A stretch of DNA of 64,000 nucleotides from Pseudoclavibacter sp. AY1F1 (lineage in GTDB: Bacteria > Actinomycetota > Actinomycetes > Actinomycetales > Microbacteriaceae), in NCBI RefSeq assembly GCF_002931075.1, contig NZ_PSTQ01000003.1, positions 124,001 through 188,000 on the forward strand. Reading direction: 5' to 3'. Under the pieces are notes generated by a model. The model did not search any database and was not told the DNA's origin. It saw only the letters and a list, made by a program, of their open reading frames with translations. Position 1 is the stretch's first letter; each line of letters opens with the position of its first letter. Shown in pieces: positions 32,658 to 42,003 of this stretch. A program made the position numbers and the translations under genes.

Positions 32658-33311
32658 ATGGCACGACCGAGGATCCCGATCCTGTCTCCTGAGAAGATCT
32701 GCCTGGCTGCGCTGGACCAGATCGACCGCAAGGGCGACTTCTCGATCCCGGTGCTCGCGAAGGAACTCGGGGTCAGTGCATCCTCGATGTACCACCACGT
32801 GCACGGGCGGGCTGGCATCGTGAACGGCATCCGCGCGCTCATCAGCACGGAGCTGTCGCTCGCGATCGGGCTCGAGGACGCGAGCGACGAGGACCTCGCG
32901 GCGCTCGCCGCCATGAGCTGGCAGGACCAGGTGCGCCGGTGGTCGAAGGACTACACGCGAGCACTCGCGAAGCATCCGCTTGCCTTGCCGATCATGGTGC
33001 AGGAGCCCGTCAGTGACGAGCAGACGCTCGAGGTGTACGAGGCGATCGCGATCACGTTCCGGACTGTGGGGTTCACTGACGAGCAGGCGCTCGTCGCGAT
33101 CGCCGTGCTCGAAGGGCTCACCTTCGGGCGGGTGGTGGATGCGGCTTCCCCGCCGATCCCGTGGGCTGCGGACCCTGATCGGCACCCGTCCCTCTACGCG
33201 GTGACGACGTCGCTCGAGCCGTCTCGTCGCCTCGAGCTCGCTTTCGAGTTCGGCCTCGAGGCGATCATCGCGAGCCTCGAGGGCGTGCTAGAGGCGAACG
33301 CTCGTGGCTGA
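32658..33311 (+). CDS. TetR-family transcriptional regulator, paralogue A
   Basis: A 217-aa regulator. The N-terminal helix-turn-helix reads LSPEKICLAALDQIDRKGDF, then IPVLAKELGVSASSMYHHVH. The C-terminal ligand domain resembles that of TetR class regulators with TetR_C-like helices. It is clearly related to the TetR protein at 47003-47677 (shared starts ARPRxPxLSxEKI and GDFSIPxLA). The stop lies inside the following SDR gene, an 8-nt overlap. It is a candidate repressor of the 29841-32607 operon. Confidence 0.85.
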   Translation: MARPRIPILSPEKICLAALDQIDRKGDFSIPVLAKELGVSASSMYHHVHGRAGIVNGIRALISTELSLAIGLEDASDEDLAALAAMSWQDQVRRWSKDYTRALAKHPLALPIMVQEPVSDEQTLEVYEAIAITFRTVGFTDEQALVAIAVLEGLTFGRVVDAASPPIPWAADPDRHPSLYAVTTSLEPSRRLELAFEFGLEAIIASLEGVLEANARG

Positions 33312-34146
33312 GGCGCGCACGGTTGTCGTCACGGGAGGCTCCGACGGGATCGGGGCTGCGGCAGCGCGTTCCCTTGCTGCCAAGGGCTGGCGGGTTGTCG
33401 TCGTCGGCCGCAACGCCGACAAGACGGCCGTCGTTGCTCGCGAGATCAACGCTGAGTCGTACGTCGCCGACTTTTCGCGCCTCGACGAGGTGCGTGAGCT
33501 CGCGGCGTCGCTCGTCGCGCAGATCGGACCGATCGACGTGCTCGCGAACAACGCGGGCGGCATCTTCGGCGACAAGGCGCGAACCGTCGACGGCAACGAG
33601 CTGACCCTGCAGGTCAACCACCTCGCGCCGTTCCTGCTCACGAACCTCCTCCTCGAGCAGGTGAGTGTCGGTGCGGTTGTGAACACGGCCAGCATCGCGG
33701 CGCGGCTGATGGGGCGCATCGACCTCGACGACCTCGACGACCTCAACAACGACGCCCGCTTCAGCGCGAATAAAGCGTACGGCGACGCGAAGCTCGCGAA
33801 CATCCTCTTCACGAAGGGCCTCCACCGCGGCTTCGCGGGGCGGCCGGTTGCGAGCGTCGCGTTCCACCCCGGGGTCGTCGGCACGAACTTCTCCTCCGAC
33901 TCCACGAGCCTCATGCGGCTCCTGTACCGGACGCCGCTCGCGAAGCTCTTCACGATCAGCGCCGCCAAGGGAGGGGAGACGCTCGAGTGGTTCATCGCGG
34001 GCCAGCCGGGCGTGACCTGGCAGGCGGGGGAGTACTACGACGAACGGCACCACGCGACGAACGTGAACCCGCAGATCTTCGACGAGGACCTCATCGAGGG
34101 GCTGTGGAAGCGCAGCGCCGAGCTGGTGGGACTCGACACCAAGTGA
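33304..34146 (+). CDS. Short-chain dehydrogenase/reductase
   Basis: A 280-aa SDR. The cofactor motif is VVTGGSDGIGAA, followed by VVVGRNADK, the NNAG motif VLANNAGGIFG and the catalytic pair in SANKAYGDAKLAN (YxxxK). The arrangement, with an Arg after the second strand, suggests NADP preference and resembles retinol-dehydrogenase-like bacterial SDRs. The GTG start overlaps the TetR gene by 8 nt, so the two are co-translated. Substrate unknown. Confidence 0.88.
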   Translation: MAEARTVVVTGGSDGIGAAAARSLAAKGWRVVVVGRNADKTAVVAREINAESYVADFSRLDEVRELAASLVAQIGPIDVLANNAGGIFGDKARTVDGNELTLQVNHLAPFLLTNLLLEQVSVGAVVNTASIAARLMGRIDLDDLDDLNNDARFSANKAYGDAKLANILFTKGLHRGFAGRPVASVAFHPGVVGTNFSSDSTSLMRLLYRTPLAKLFTISAAKGGETLEWFIAGQPGVTWQAGEYYDERHHATNVNPQIFDEDLIEGLWKRSAELVGLDTK

Positions 34147-34161
34147 CGCGAGCCCAGCGCT

Positions 34162-34178
34162 GCGGGGGAATACCCCGC
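34162..34178. terminator. Hairpin between convergent SDR and murQ
   Basis: GCGGGG and CCCCGC pair around a 5-nt loop in the 38-bp gap between the convergent stops. Confidence 0.45.
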
Positions 34179-34184
34179 CGCGGT

Positions 34185-35105
34185 TCAGCCCGCTGCGAGC
34201 TCGACGGCGAGGCGCACGTTGCCGTGGGCCTCACGCAAGAGGGCGGCGGCCTGTTCTGCGTCGCAGTCCGCGAGCAGCATGACCACCGCGGTCTTCGCGT
34301 GATCGCCTGCGGATGCGAGTGCCGCGTCGGCGTCAGGGCGTGCGGCCCCGGTGGCCTCGGCGACGATGCGCTGCGCACGGTCAACCAGCTTCGCATTCGA
34401 GGGGCGCACATCGACCATGAGGTTGCTGTAGGCCTTGCCGCCGCGAACCATGCTCGCCGTCGTGAGCATGTTGCACACGAGTTTCTGGGCGGTGCCCGCC
34501 TTGAGGCGCGTCGACCCGGTGAGCACTTCTGGGCCGGTCACGACCTCGATGGCGATGTCTGCTTCCGCGCTGATCGGTGCGTTCGCGTTGCAGGCGATCG
34601 AGATGGTGGCGGCGCCGCGCTCTCGAGCAGCCCTGAGGCCACCGATGACATACGGGGTGCGTCCGCTCGCCGCCAGCCCGACGACGACGTCGTTCGCACG
34701 CAGGCCAACCGCGTCCAGTTCGCGAGCCGCGAGCTCCGGGTCGTCCTCGGCGCCTTCCACGGCGCGGACAAACGCCTGGTTTCCACCCGCCATGACGCCG
34801 AGTACGTCTTCGGGTGGGGTTCCGAAGGTCGGGGGGCATTCGACGGCATCCAGGAGCCCGATGCGTCCGCTCGTGCCAGCGCCGAGGTAGATCAGTCGAC
34901 CGCCGGCACGCCTGGCCTCCGCGATGCGGTCAGCGGCGCGCGCGATAGTGGGGAGCGCCGAGCGTACAGCGCCGGCGACCGTCGCATCCTCGTCGTTCAT
35001 GAGGCGCAGGATCTGCTCGGTGCCGAGGGTGTCGAGGTCTTCGGTCCGAGGGTTCCGCGCCTCGGTCGAGAGGGCCGCGAGCGTCGAGATCTCGTCGTTG
35101 GGCAT
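34185..35105 (-). CDS. murQ: N-acetylmuramic acid 6-phosphate etherase
   Basis: A 306-aa SIS-domain enzyme that cleaves the lactyl ether of MurNAc 6-phosphate to GlcNAc 6-phosphate and D-lactate in peptidoglycan recycling. Diagnostic blocks: TEARNPRTEDLDTL near the start, GRLIYLGAGTSGRIGLLDAV, ECPPTFGTPPE with the catalytic Glu, and AGTAQKLVCNMLTTASMV. The ATG at 35105 has GGAG six bases upstream and is preferred over the one at 35111. It is divergent from the regulator and PTS genes for the same pathway. Confidence 0.95.
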   Translation of the reverse strand: MPNDEISTLAALSTEARNPRTEDLDTLGTEQILRLMNDEDATVAGAVRSALPTIARAADRIAEARRAGGRLIYLGAGTSGRIGLLDAVECPPTFGTPPEDVLGVMAGGNQAFVRAVEGAEDDPELAARELDAVGLRANDVVVGLAASGRTPYVIGGLRAARERGAATISIACNANAPISAEADIAIEVVTGPEVLTGSTRLKAGTAQKLVCNMLTTASMVRGGKAYSNLMVDVRPSNAKLVDRAQRIVAEATGAARPDADAALASAGDHAKTAVVMLLADCDAEQAAALLREAHGNVRLAVELAAG

Positions 35106-35174
35106 GCGCATCTCCGATCCTCGGCTCGCTACCGTGCGAACCTGCGTTATAAAAGTACACGATCAGATCTCTGT

Positions 35175-35188
35175 AAGTAAATAAACTT
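35175..35188. promoter_or_regulatory. AT-rich palindrome in the murQ/regulator gap
   Basis: AAGT-AAATAA-ACTT sits in a strikingly AT-rich stretch (about 35146-35192) between murQ and the RpiR-type regulator. The complementary reading, GAAGTTTATTTAC, resembles GAACTTTTTTACC upstream of the PTS gene (36203-36215), so both may be sites for the regulator. Confidence 0.4.
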
Positions 35189-35243
35189 CGTCAACAACCG
35201 GGTGTCACCCCTCGCTACGCTGTGTCCGGAAAGCAGGTGGACT

Positions 35244-36125
35244 GTGAGCACACGTGACGCAGAGACGAGTTCTCGCACTGTACTGGTCGAGCTTCGGGCG
35301 CTGATGCCCTCGCTGCGACCGTCGGAGCGCCGCATCGCGGAGGCGCTTCTCTCCGACCCAGAGGGGTTCGCGACGAGGTCGATGGCGGAGATCGCGGACC
35401 TCGCCGGCACCTCGACGACCACGGTTGTGCGCTTCACGAGGCGCGCCGGGTACAGCAGGTTCCGCGACCTACGGCATGACCTCACCGAGCAGAACCTCCG
35501 GGAGCGCCTCGCCTCAAGCGCGGGGGTTGCCCCGGCGGCAGACATCTCTCCGGGTGACTCGCTGTCTGAGGTGGTGGCCAAGATCGCGATGAACGAGACG
35601 CTCTCGATCGCAGATACCGCAGAGGTTCTGGACATCGATGCCCTGGCGGCCGCCGTCAAGGCCGTTGCCGGCGCTGCTCGCGTCGACATCCACGGGATCG
35701 GTGCGAGTTCCGTCGTCGGTGTCGACCTGCAGCGCAAGCTGTCGCGGATCGGGCGCATCGCCCTCGAATGGCCCGAGGCTCATGCCGCGTGGACTGCCGC
35801 CGCAGTCCTCGACGAGCGGGCTGTCGCGATCGCCATCTCGCACTCCGGCGCGACCGCCGGGGTGGTCGAGTTCCTCCGCATCGCCAAGGCGACCGGGGCG
35901 GCAACCATCGCGATCACGAACCACGAGCGGTCACCGCTTGCCGAGCTCGCGGATATCGTTCTTCGCACTGCGGCGCGCGAGACACCCCTGCGTTCAGCAG
36001 CGCTCGGCAGCCGGATCGCGCAGCTCATGGTCGTGGACTGCCTCTTCACCGGTGTCGCGCAGGTCGACTACGAGGGATCTGTCGCCGCTATCGAGAAGAC
36101 GCACCAAGCGGTCCTGCGGGGCTGA
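35244..36125 (+). CDS. murR: RpiR/MurR-family regulator
   Basis: A 293-aa regulator. The N-terminal HTH_6 domain has LRPSERRIAEALLSDPEGFA, then SMAEIADLAGTSTTTVVRFT. The C-terminal SIS domain (about 130-260: VDIHGIGASSVVGVDLQRKL, AIAISHSGATAGVVEFLRIA) would bind a sugar phosphate, here most likely MurNAc 6-phosphate. Start GTG at 35244. Its position between murQ and the PTS gene supports control of both. The name MurR is by analogy. Confidence 0.85.
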   Translation: MSTRDAETSSRTVLVELRALMPSLRPSERRIAEALLSDPEGFATRSMAEIADLAGTSTTTVVRFTRRAGYSRFRDLRHDLTEQNLRERLASSAGVAPAADISPGDSLSEVVAKIAMNETLSIADTAEVLDIDALAAAVKAVAGAARVDIHGIGASSVVGVDLQRKLSRIGRIALEWPEAHAAWTAAAVLDERAVAIAISHSGATAGVVEFLRIAKATGAATIAITNHERSPLAELADIVLRTAARETPLRSAALGSRIAQLMVVDCLFTGVAQVDYEGSVAAIEKTHQAVLRG

Positions 36126-36201
36126 AGGGTTCAGTCTCGGCCGGCAGGCGGAGGCGCGCTCTCGAGTCCAGGCGGGACTCGCCCGGACCTCGATCCACTG
36201 C

Positions 36202-36240
36202 GGAACTTTTTTACCTTTTCGGACTGCATCCTGGTACTGT
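36202..36240 (+). promoter_or_regulatory. Probable promoter and operator of the PTS gene
   Basis: TTTACC (36210-36215) and TACTGT (36235-36240) are spaced by 19 bp. The -35 is embedded in GGAACTTTTTTACC, which resembles the AT-rich motif near murQ. Confidence 0.4.
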
Positions 36241-36279
36241 TCTTCAAAATTCGAGCAATGTTGCGAGAAGAGGATGCCC

Positions 36280-38274
36280 ATGAGCGCAAACGACGAACTC
36301 GCCGGCGAGCTGCTGCGGTTGCTCGGTGGCCCCGGCAATGTTGCCGGAGTTGAGAACTGCATGACGCGGATGCGCGTCAGCCCTGTCGACCGCGACCTGA
36401 TCGACGAGACCGCGATCAAGTCACTCCCGGGTGTGCTCGGCGTCGTCGACGACGACACGTACCAGGTCGTGCTCGGCCCCGGCAAGGTCACCAAGGTGAC
36501 CGACGCCTTCCGCCAGCAGCTTGGTGCTGCCGGTGCCGACGCGGATGCGCTCGCGGCTCGCGGTGCGGCCATCAAGGCCGGCCAGAAGCAGCGCAACAAC
36601 ACGCCGTTCAAGAACTTCATCCGTAAGATCGCCAACATCTTCGTGCCGCTCATCCCGGCGCTCATCGGAGCCGGCATTGTCGCGGCCGTTCGCGGCCTCC
36701 TGGTGAACTGGGACGCCGTCGGGACAGCGCCGGAATTCGTAGGAGCGGTGGTGCCGGCCCTGACGGTCATCGGCTCAGCGTTCTTCGCCTTCCTACCGAT
36801 CTTCGCTGGCATCAACGCCGCCAAGGAGTTCGGGGGCACACCCGCACTGGGCGGTGCCGTCGCCGCGATCATCGTCTTCGCAGGCATCAGCGACGTGCAG
36901 TACAGCCTCCCGGTCTTGGGGGACATCGTCCTCGCGCCGGGGCAGGGCGGTGTCATCGGTGCGATCTTCGCCGCCGGCCTCTGCGCCTGGATCGAGCGCA
37001 GTCTGCGCGGGAAGATCCCGGATGCCATCGACATCCTCGTCACGCCGACACTTGCCCTCCTCATCTCCGGCCTCGCCACGATCTTCGTGTTCATGTTCGT
37101 TGCTGGGAACATCGCGACCGCGATCGGTACGGGAGCGATCTGGCTACTCGACAATTCTGGTCTCCTCGCAGGCTTCGTGCTCGGTGGGCTCTTCCTGCCC
37201 CTCGTGATGCTCGGCCTCCACCAGGCGCTCATCCCCATCCACGCGACCCTGATCGAACAGGTGGGCTTCACGCCGCTGCTCACGATCCTCGCGATGGCGG
37301 GAGCGGGCCAGGTCGGCGCCGCGCTGGCGATCTACTTCAAGCTGAACCGAAACAAGTCCCTTCGAACCACCATCAAGGGCGCCCTCCCGGTTGGCATCCT
37401 GGGCGTCGGGGAGCCGCTGATCTACGCCGTCACGCTGCCGCTCGGTCGCCCCTTCCTGACGGCCTGCCTCGGCGGCGCGGTTGGAGGTGCGGTCGCGGGT
37501 GCGTTCAATCAGTTCGCGGGTGCTTTCGGAGCGACGGCGATCGGGCCTTCCGGTTGGGCGCTGCTGCCTTTGCTGCAGAGCGAGAATGGCCAGGGGTACG
37601 CGATCCTCGCGTACGTTGTCGGGCTGCTTGCCGGGTATATCTCCGGATTCCTCATCACGTACTTCTGGGGGTTCTCGCCGGCTCTCCTCGCCGAGCACAA
37701 CGCGGAACAGGACGAGTACGGCGTGTCGAAGGGTGAGGGTGCGGATGCTCCGAGCGCAGCGGCGCCAGCGTCGGCGGCCGCCTCCGGGGCACAGGCGGTC
37801 ATGGGACAGCGCATCGATATCCTCGCTCCGGTCGAGGGGTCGATCATTGGCCTGTCGGATGTGCAGGACGAGGCGTTCTCCGCGGGAACCATGGGTGACG
37901 GCTTCGCCGTCGAGCCGACTTCCGGCGACTTCCGGAGCCCCGTATCCGGCACCATCACGGCGATGTTCCCGACCGGTCACGCCTTCGGAGTCACGACGCC
38001 TGAGGGGCTTGAGGTGCTCGTGCATATCGGCCTCGGGACGGTCGACCTGCACGGGGAGGGGTTTGACCTCAAGCGGGCCGAGGGCGAAGTCGTCGAAGCT
38101 GGCGACGTGGTCGTCGCCGTGGATCTCGAGGCCATACGCGGCAAGGCTCGCTCGCTCGCTACCCCCGTGATTGTGCTGAACGGGGCCGCGTTCCCGATCG
38201 TCGAGCGTCGAACGCATGACGGGCCTCCGCTCACGGTCGAAGCAGTCGGGGTGGCTACTTCGACGCGGAGTTGA
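36280..38274 (+). CDS. murP: PTS transporter IIBCA fusion, MurNAc/beta-glucoside type
   Basis: A 664-aa phosphotransferase permease with three parts. EIIB (1-90) has the phospho-cysteine Cys27 in VENCMTRMR. EIIC (about 110-475) is the membrane channel, with FVPLIPALIGAGIVAA and LPLVMLGLHQALIPIH. After an Ala/Ser linker, EIIA of the glucose type (about 510-655) has His582 in VLVHIGLGTVDLHGEGF. Escherichia coli MurP lacks its own EIIA, so the fusion is a difference. The neighbours murQ and an RpiR regulator point to MurNAc import. The ATG has AGAAGAGG upstream. Confidence 0.88.
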   Translation: MSANDELAGELLRLLGGPGNVAGVENCMTRMRVSPVDRDLIDETAIKSLPGVLGVVDDDTYQVVLGPGKVTKVTDAFRQQLGAAGADADALAARGAAIKAGQKQRNNTPFKNFIRKIANIFVPLIPALIGAGIVAAVRGLLVNWDAVGTAPEFVGAVVPALTVIGSAFFAFLPIFAGINAAKEFGGTPALGGAVAAIIVFAGISDVQYSLPVLGDIVLAPGQGGVIGAIFAAGLCAWIERSLRGKIPDAIDILVTPTLALLISGLATIFVFMFVAGNIATAIGTGAIWLLDNSGLLAGFVLGGLFLPLVMLGLHQALIPIHATLIEQVGFTPLLTILAMAGAGQVGAALAIYFKLNRNKSLRTTIKGALPVGILGVGEPLIYAVTLPLGRPFLTACLGGAVGGAVAGAFNQFAGAFGATAIGPSGWALLPLLQSENGQGYAILAYVVGLLAGYISGFLITYFWGFSPALLAEHNAEQDEYGVSKGEGADAPSAAAPASAAASGAQAVMGQRIDILAPVEGSIIGLSDVQDEAFSAGTMGDGFAVEPTSGDFRSPVSGTITAMFPTGHAFGVTTPEGLEVLVHIGLGTVDLHGEGFDLKRAEGEVVEAGDVVVAVDLEAIRGKARSLATPVIVLNGAAFPIVERRTHDGPPLTVEAVGVATSTRS

Positions 38275-38356
38275 CGCGCGGGCGGGTGCTCCCGGGACTC
38301 TCGGACCTCCTCTCGGTACCGTTGCCTGGTACCGAGGGCGGAGCGAGGAGGCGACC

Positions 38357-38629
38357 ATGGACGATTCGAGTGAGGGCCGCTTCGAGCGCCTCCCTGAGCG
38401 CGTTGACCCGAGAGACTACTCGATGGATGTGCCCGCTTCGGGCCCTGAGGCCTCGAACGAGCCGCTTCCGCCTGCCGGGTCGCCCGAGCTGATCGCCGCG
38501 ACGCAGCTCGCCCAGGCTTCCGGGAGTCTCAGTTCGCGCCGTCGACCGCAAATGCGCATCGGCCTCACGGTGCTCGCGACGGTCGTGGGCGGGGTTGCAC
38601 TCCTCGCTGTGCTGCAGGTGTTCCTCTAG
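38357..38629 (+). CDS. Small single-helix membrane protein
   Basis: A 90-aa protein with a hydrophilic Pro/Ser/Glu-rich N-terminal ~65 residues and one C-terminal membrane helix (MRIGLTVLATVVGGVALLAVLQ). A strong GAGGAG site lies at 38345-38350. It resembles tail-anchored proteins; no family is recognised. Its stop overlaps the stop of the convergent hydrolase gene. Confidence 0.65.
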   Translation: MDDSSEGRFERLPERVDPRDYSMDVPASGPEASNEPLPPAGSPELIAATQLAQASGSLSSRRRPQMRIGLTVLATVVGGVALLAVLQVFL

Positions 38630-39321
38630 TTGGAGACGGCGTCGACCACAGCCGCTGCGAGTTCGTCTGGTTTGGTGAGCTGCGGCCAGTGGCCGGTGGG
38701 GAGCTCGACGATGCGGACGTTTCGTGCACGGGCGAGCTCCGCGACGTAGGGGTGGCCGCCCTCCATGAACTGGCGAAGCAACGGCTCTGGCATGGTGCTC
38801 GTGATGACGACGGCTGGAACGTCGTAGCGGCGCTCGTCGCTCAGCTGCTGCTGTTCGGTCGCGACGCCGACAGGCTCCGGCACGGCGATGCTCTCGAGCT
38901 GCCGCCAGACGTCGCCTGTCATGTCGACGAGCTCGGGTTCCTCGAAGACGCCGCGGTCGGGGAGGGGCAGCGCGCCGCCTGACGATTCGAAGCCATCGTT
39001 GATCACGCCGCCATCGGCGAGCGGCCCCGAATCGACGTACACGACCTTCACAGTGCGGTCTGGACGCGCATCGACTGCTCCGTAAGCCACGGCGCCGCCG
39101 CCGCTGTGACCGACCAGTACGACGTCGCCGTCGAGGGAGTCGACAAGCGCCGTCACGGCATCGATGTGCGTGCGAAGGCCGATGCCGACCGGGTTCTCGC
39201 CCGGGCCCTTGCCAGGCAAGGTCAGCGGATGCGCAGTGTGGCCAGCCGCCTCGAGCGCGCGTGTCACCGGTGCCCACGAGTCGCCGGTGAGCCAGAAGCC
39301 AGGGATGAGGATGATGTGCAT
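38626..39321 (-). CDS. Alpha/beta hydrolase (methylesterase/MenH-like size)
   Basis: A 231-aa compact alpha/beta hydrolase. The first strand is IILIPGFWLTGDSW, the nucleophile elbow is VVLVGHSGGGAVAYG with Ser73, and LPTGHWPQLTKPDELA provides the catalytic His. The cap is small. Such enzymes are often esterases of small molecules; no specific substrate is implied. It shares a 4-bp convergent overlap with the preceding small gene. Confidence 0.85.
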   Translation of the reverse strand: MHIILIPGFWLTGDSWAPVTRALEAAGHTAHPLTLPGKGPGENPVGIGLRTHIDAVTALVDSLDGDVVLVGHSGGGAVAYGAVDARPDRTVKVVYVDSGPLADGGVINDGFESSGGALPLPDRGVFEEPELVDMTGDVWRQLESIAVPEPVGVATEQQQLSDERRYDVPAVVITSTMPEPLLRQFMEGGHPYVAELARARNVRIVELPTGHWPQLTKPDELAAAVVDAVSN

Positions 39322-39382
39322 GGTGCGAAGCTACCCATGGCCGCCGACATTTCCGTCGGAAGCGCCTGGGGCCATGCGTCCC

Positions 39383-39874
39383 CTAGGGGCGGGAGACGGT
39401 GACGAACGGCTCGAGCTCAGGGCCCGGTGCCTGGGTGAGGGTCGCGGCGAACACCACCGAAGCGCCAGATGGCATCTCGAATCCGAGCGTCATCCCTCTG
39501 CTCTCGCCAGCGGGCACGGTAGTGCTGCGCTCGAAGATCCCAGCTGGCACGGAGCCCGGAGTCCAACCGCCAGCATTCGTCAGCGAGGACAGGAAGGCAT
39601 CACCCTGCTGGCGTGCTGCTCGAAAAGTCACCGGCGCGTTGCCCGTCAGGGTGCTGTTCACCGTGAAGCGTGCGGCGACAAGATCACCCGGGAATGGGCT
39701 CGCGATGGGCACCCACGTCCAGGTCAGGCTGCCGGTGGTGGTGCTCGAAGCGCTCGCGGGGGCCGCGACTGTCACGGCAATGAGTGGTGCAGCCCAGGCG
39801 GCATGGAGTAGCGCGCGCCGCGGCGATTCTGCGGGAGTTCGGGGGGAGTCCACGAGCTGAGAGTAAGCACGCAT
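39383..39874 (-). CDS. Tat-type exported protein with AWAAP leader
   Basis: A 163-aa protein. After a ~18-residue polar start comes RRALLHAAWAAPLIAVTVAA ending in PASAS, a twin-arginine type signal of the same pattern as the protein at 21359-22105. The mature part (~115 residues) is Thr/Ser/Pro-rich, lacks cysteine and looks like a single beta-sandwich with TGSLTWTWVP and VVFAATLTQAPG. No function is recognised. Confidence 0.65.
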   Translation of the reverse strand: MRAYSQLVDSPRTPAESPRRALLHAAWAAPLIAVTVAAPASASSTTTGSLTWTWVPIASPFPGDLVAARFTVNSTLTGNAPVTFRAARQQGDAFLSSLTNAGGWTPGSVPAGIFERSTTVPAGESRGMTLGFEMPSGASVVFAATLTQAPGPELEPFVTVSRP

Positions 39875-39936
39875 GCATCGGCCGTACCGATTGTGACCTC
39901 AGAAGCTGGGGTGGCGTAGCTGGCTGGGTGGTGCGT

Positions 39937-40827
39937 TCAACCCGTACGGTCGACGGCCTCCGCGCTCGCGGCATCCGAACGCGTCGACGCCCAGTTCGAC
40001 AGCAACTGCAGGCGCTCGTGGGATGCGCTCCCCGGTTCTGCGGAGAACACGAGCATGAGCAGTCCGCGGTCGGAGGCGAGATCCATGCTCTGGTAGGTGA
40101 GGTCGAGGTCGCCCACGACGGGGTGGTGCACGCGCTTCAGCCCGTCCCGGTGCTCGCGCACGTCATGAGCGCCCCAGAGCCTGCGGAAGAGTTCGCTGCG
40201 AGTGGAGAGCTCGCCGACGAGGTTGCTGAGGTTGCGGTCGTGCGGGGATCGGCCAGCTTCGGAGCGGAGGAGCGCCACGATCTGCCGCGTGTTGGCCTCC
40301 CAGTCGCGGTAGAAGTTCTGCGAGCGCCCGTCGAGGAACAGGAAACGGGCCGCGTTGACGGGTGGGCGGTCATCCTCGAACATCGGGGCGAACAACGCCC
40401 GACCAAGTGTGTTGGTCGCGATCGCGTCGAGTCTGCCGTTCTGGATGAACACGGGCACCGTCGACATGGCGTCGATGGTCTGCTGCATGGCTGCGCTGAG
40501 CTGCTGCTTCTTGGTGCGGCGCTGTCGCTGCGGGTGCGTGCCCTCGTTGGCTGTCCTCACGAGTTCGTGCAGGTGCGCATGCTCGGCCTCGTCGAGGCGC
40601 AGGGCGCGGCTCACTCCGTCGAGCACGGCCTCGGAGACGCCGCCCGCGTTGCCTCGCTCGAGTCGCTTGTAGTACTCGGCGCTCATCCCCGCGAGCAGCG
40701 CGACTTCCTCGCGGCGCAGCCCAGGGACGCGGCGTCGACCACCAAAGTCGGGCAGCCCCGCCTGCGACGGCGTGAGCTTCGCTCGCCGAGAGGTGAGGAA
40801 CGCGCTCAGGTCGTCATGGATGTCCAT
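39937..40827 (-). CDS. XRE-family regulator with MmyB-like ligand-binding domain
   Basis: A 296-aa regulator. An N-terminal XRE helix-turn-helix (about 5-75) reads RVPGLRREEVALLAGMSAEY then YKRLERGNAGGVSEAVLDGV. The C-terminal ~190 residues match the MmyB-type PAS-like domain (FARFLFLDG-type region near residue 150, then LVGELSTRSELFRRLWGAHD). This is a typical actinobacterial regulator placed beside a divergent oxidoreductase, here the aldo/keto reductase at 40930. Confidence 0.9.
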   Translation of the reverse strand: MDIHDDLSAFLTSRRAKLTPSQAGLPDFGGRRRVPGLRREEVALLAGMSAEYYKRLERGNAGGVSEAVLDGVSRALRLDEAEHAHLHELVRTANEGTHPQRQRRTKKQQLSAAMQQTIDAMSTVPVFIQNGRLDAIATNTLGRALFAPMFEDDRPPVNAARFLFLDGRSQNFYRDWEANTRQIVALLRSEAGRSPHDRNLSNLVGELSTRSELFRRLWGAHDVREHRDGLKRVHHPVVGDLDLTYQSMDLASDRGLLMLVFSAEPGSASHERLQLLSNWASTRSDAASAEAVDRTG

Positions 40828-40863
40828 GCCAGCGACCCTACGCCGCAGCTCACTGCCCAGAGG

Positions 40864-40893
40864 GGCCCTGTCAGTGCACCTCACACCAGGGCC
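40864..40893. promoter_or_regulatory. GGCCCTG...CAGGGCC inverted repeat, candidate operator
   Basis: Perfect 7-bp arms (40864-40870, 40887-40893) with a 16-bp centre lie in the 102-bp gap between the divergent regulator and aldo/keto reductase genes. Confidence 0.4.
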
Positions 40894-40929
40894 GCGCTGT
40901 GTCGAGCGGATGCGCGTTGACTCGCTTCC

Positions 40930-41907
<978 letters not shown>

Positions 41908-42003
41908 GTGGTTCGCGGTGAGGCTCGGGGTCGCGAAAAGCCCGACGTACTTGGCTTGCCGCGGCCCCGCTGTAGCTTGTCCACGAGATCGTAGGGTGGA
42001 TGC

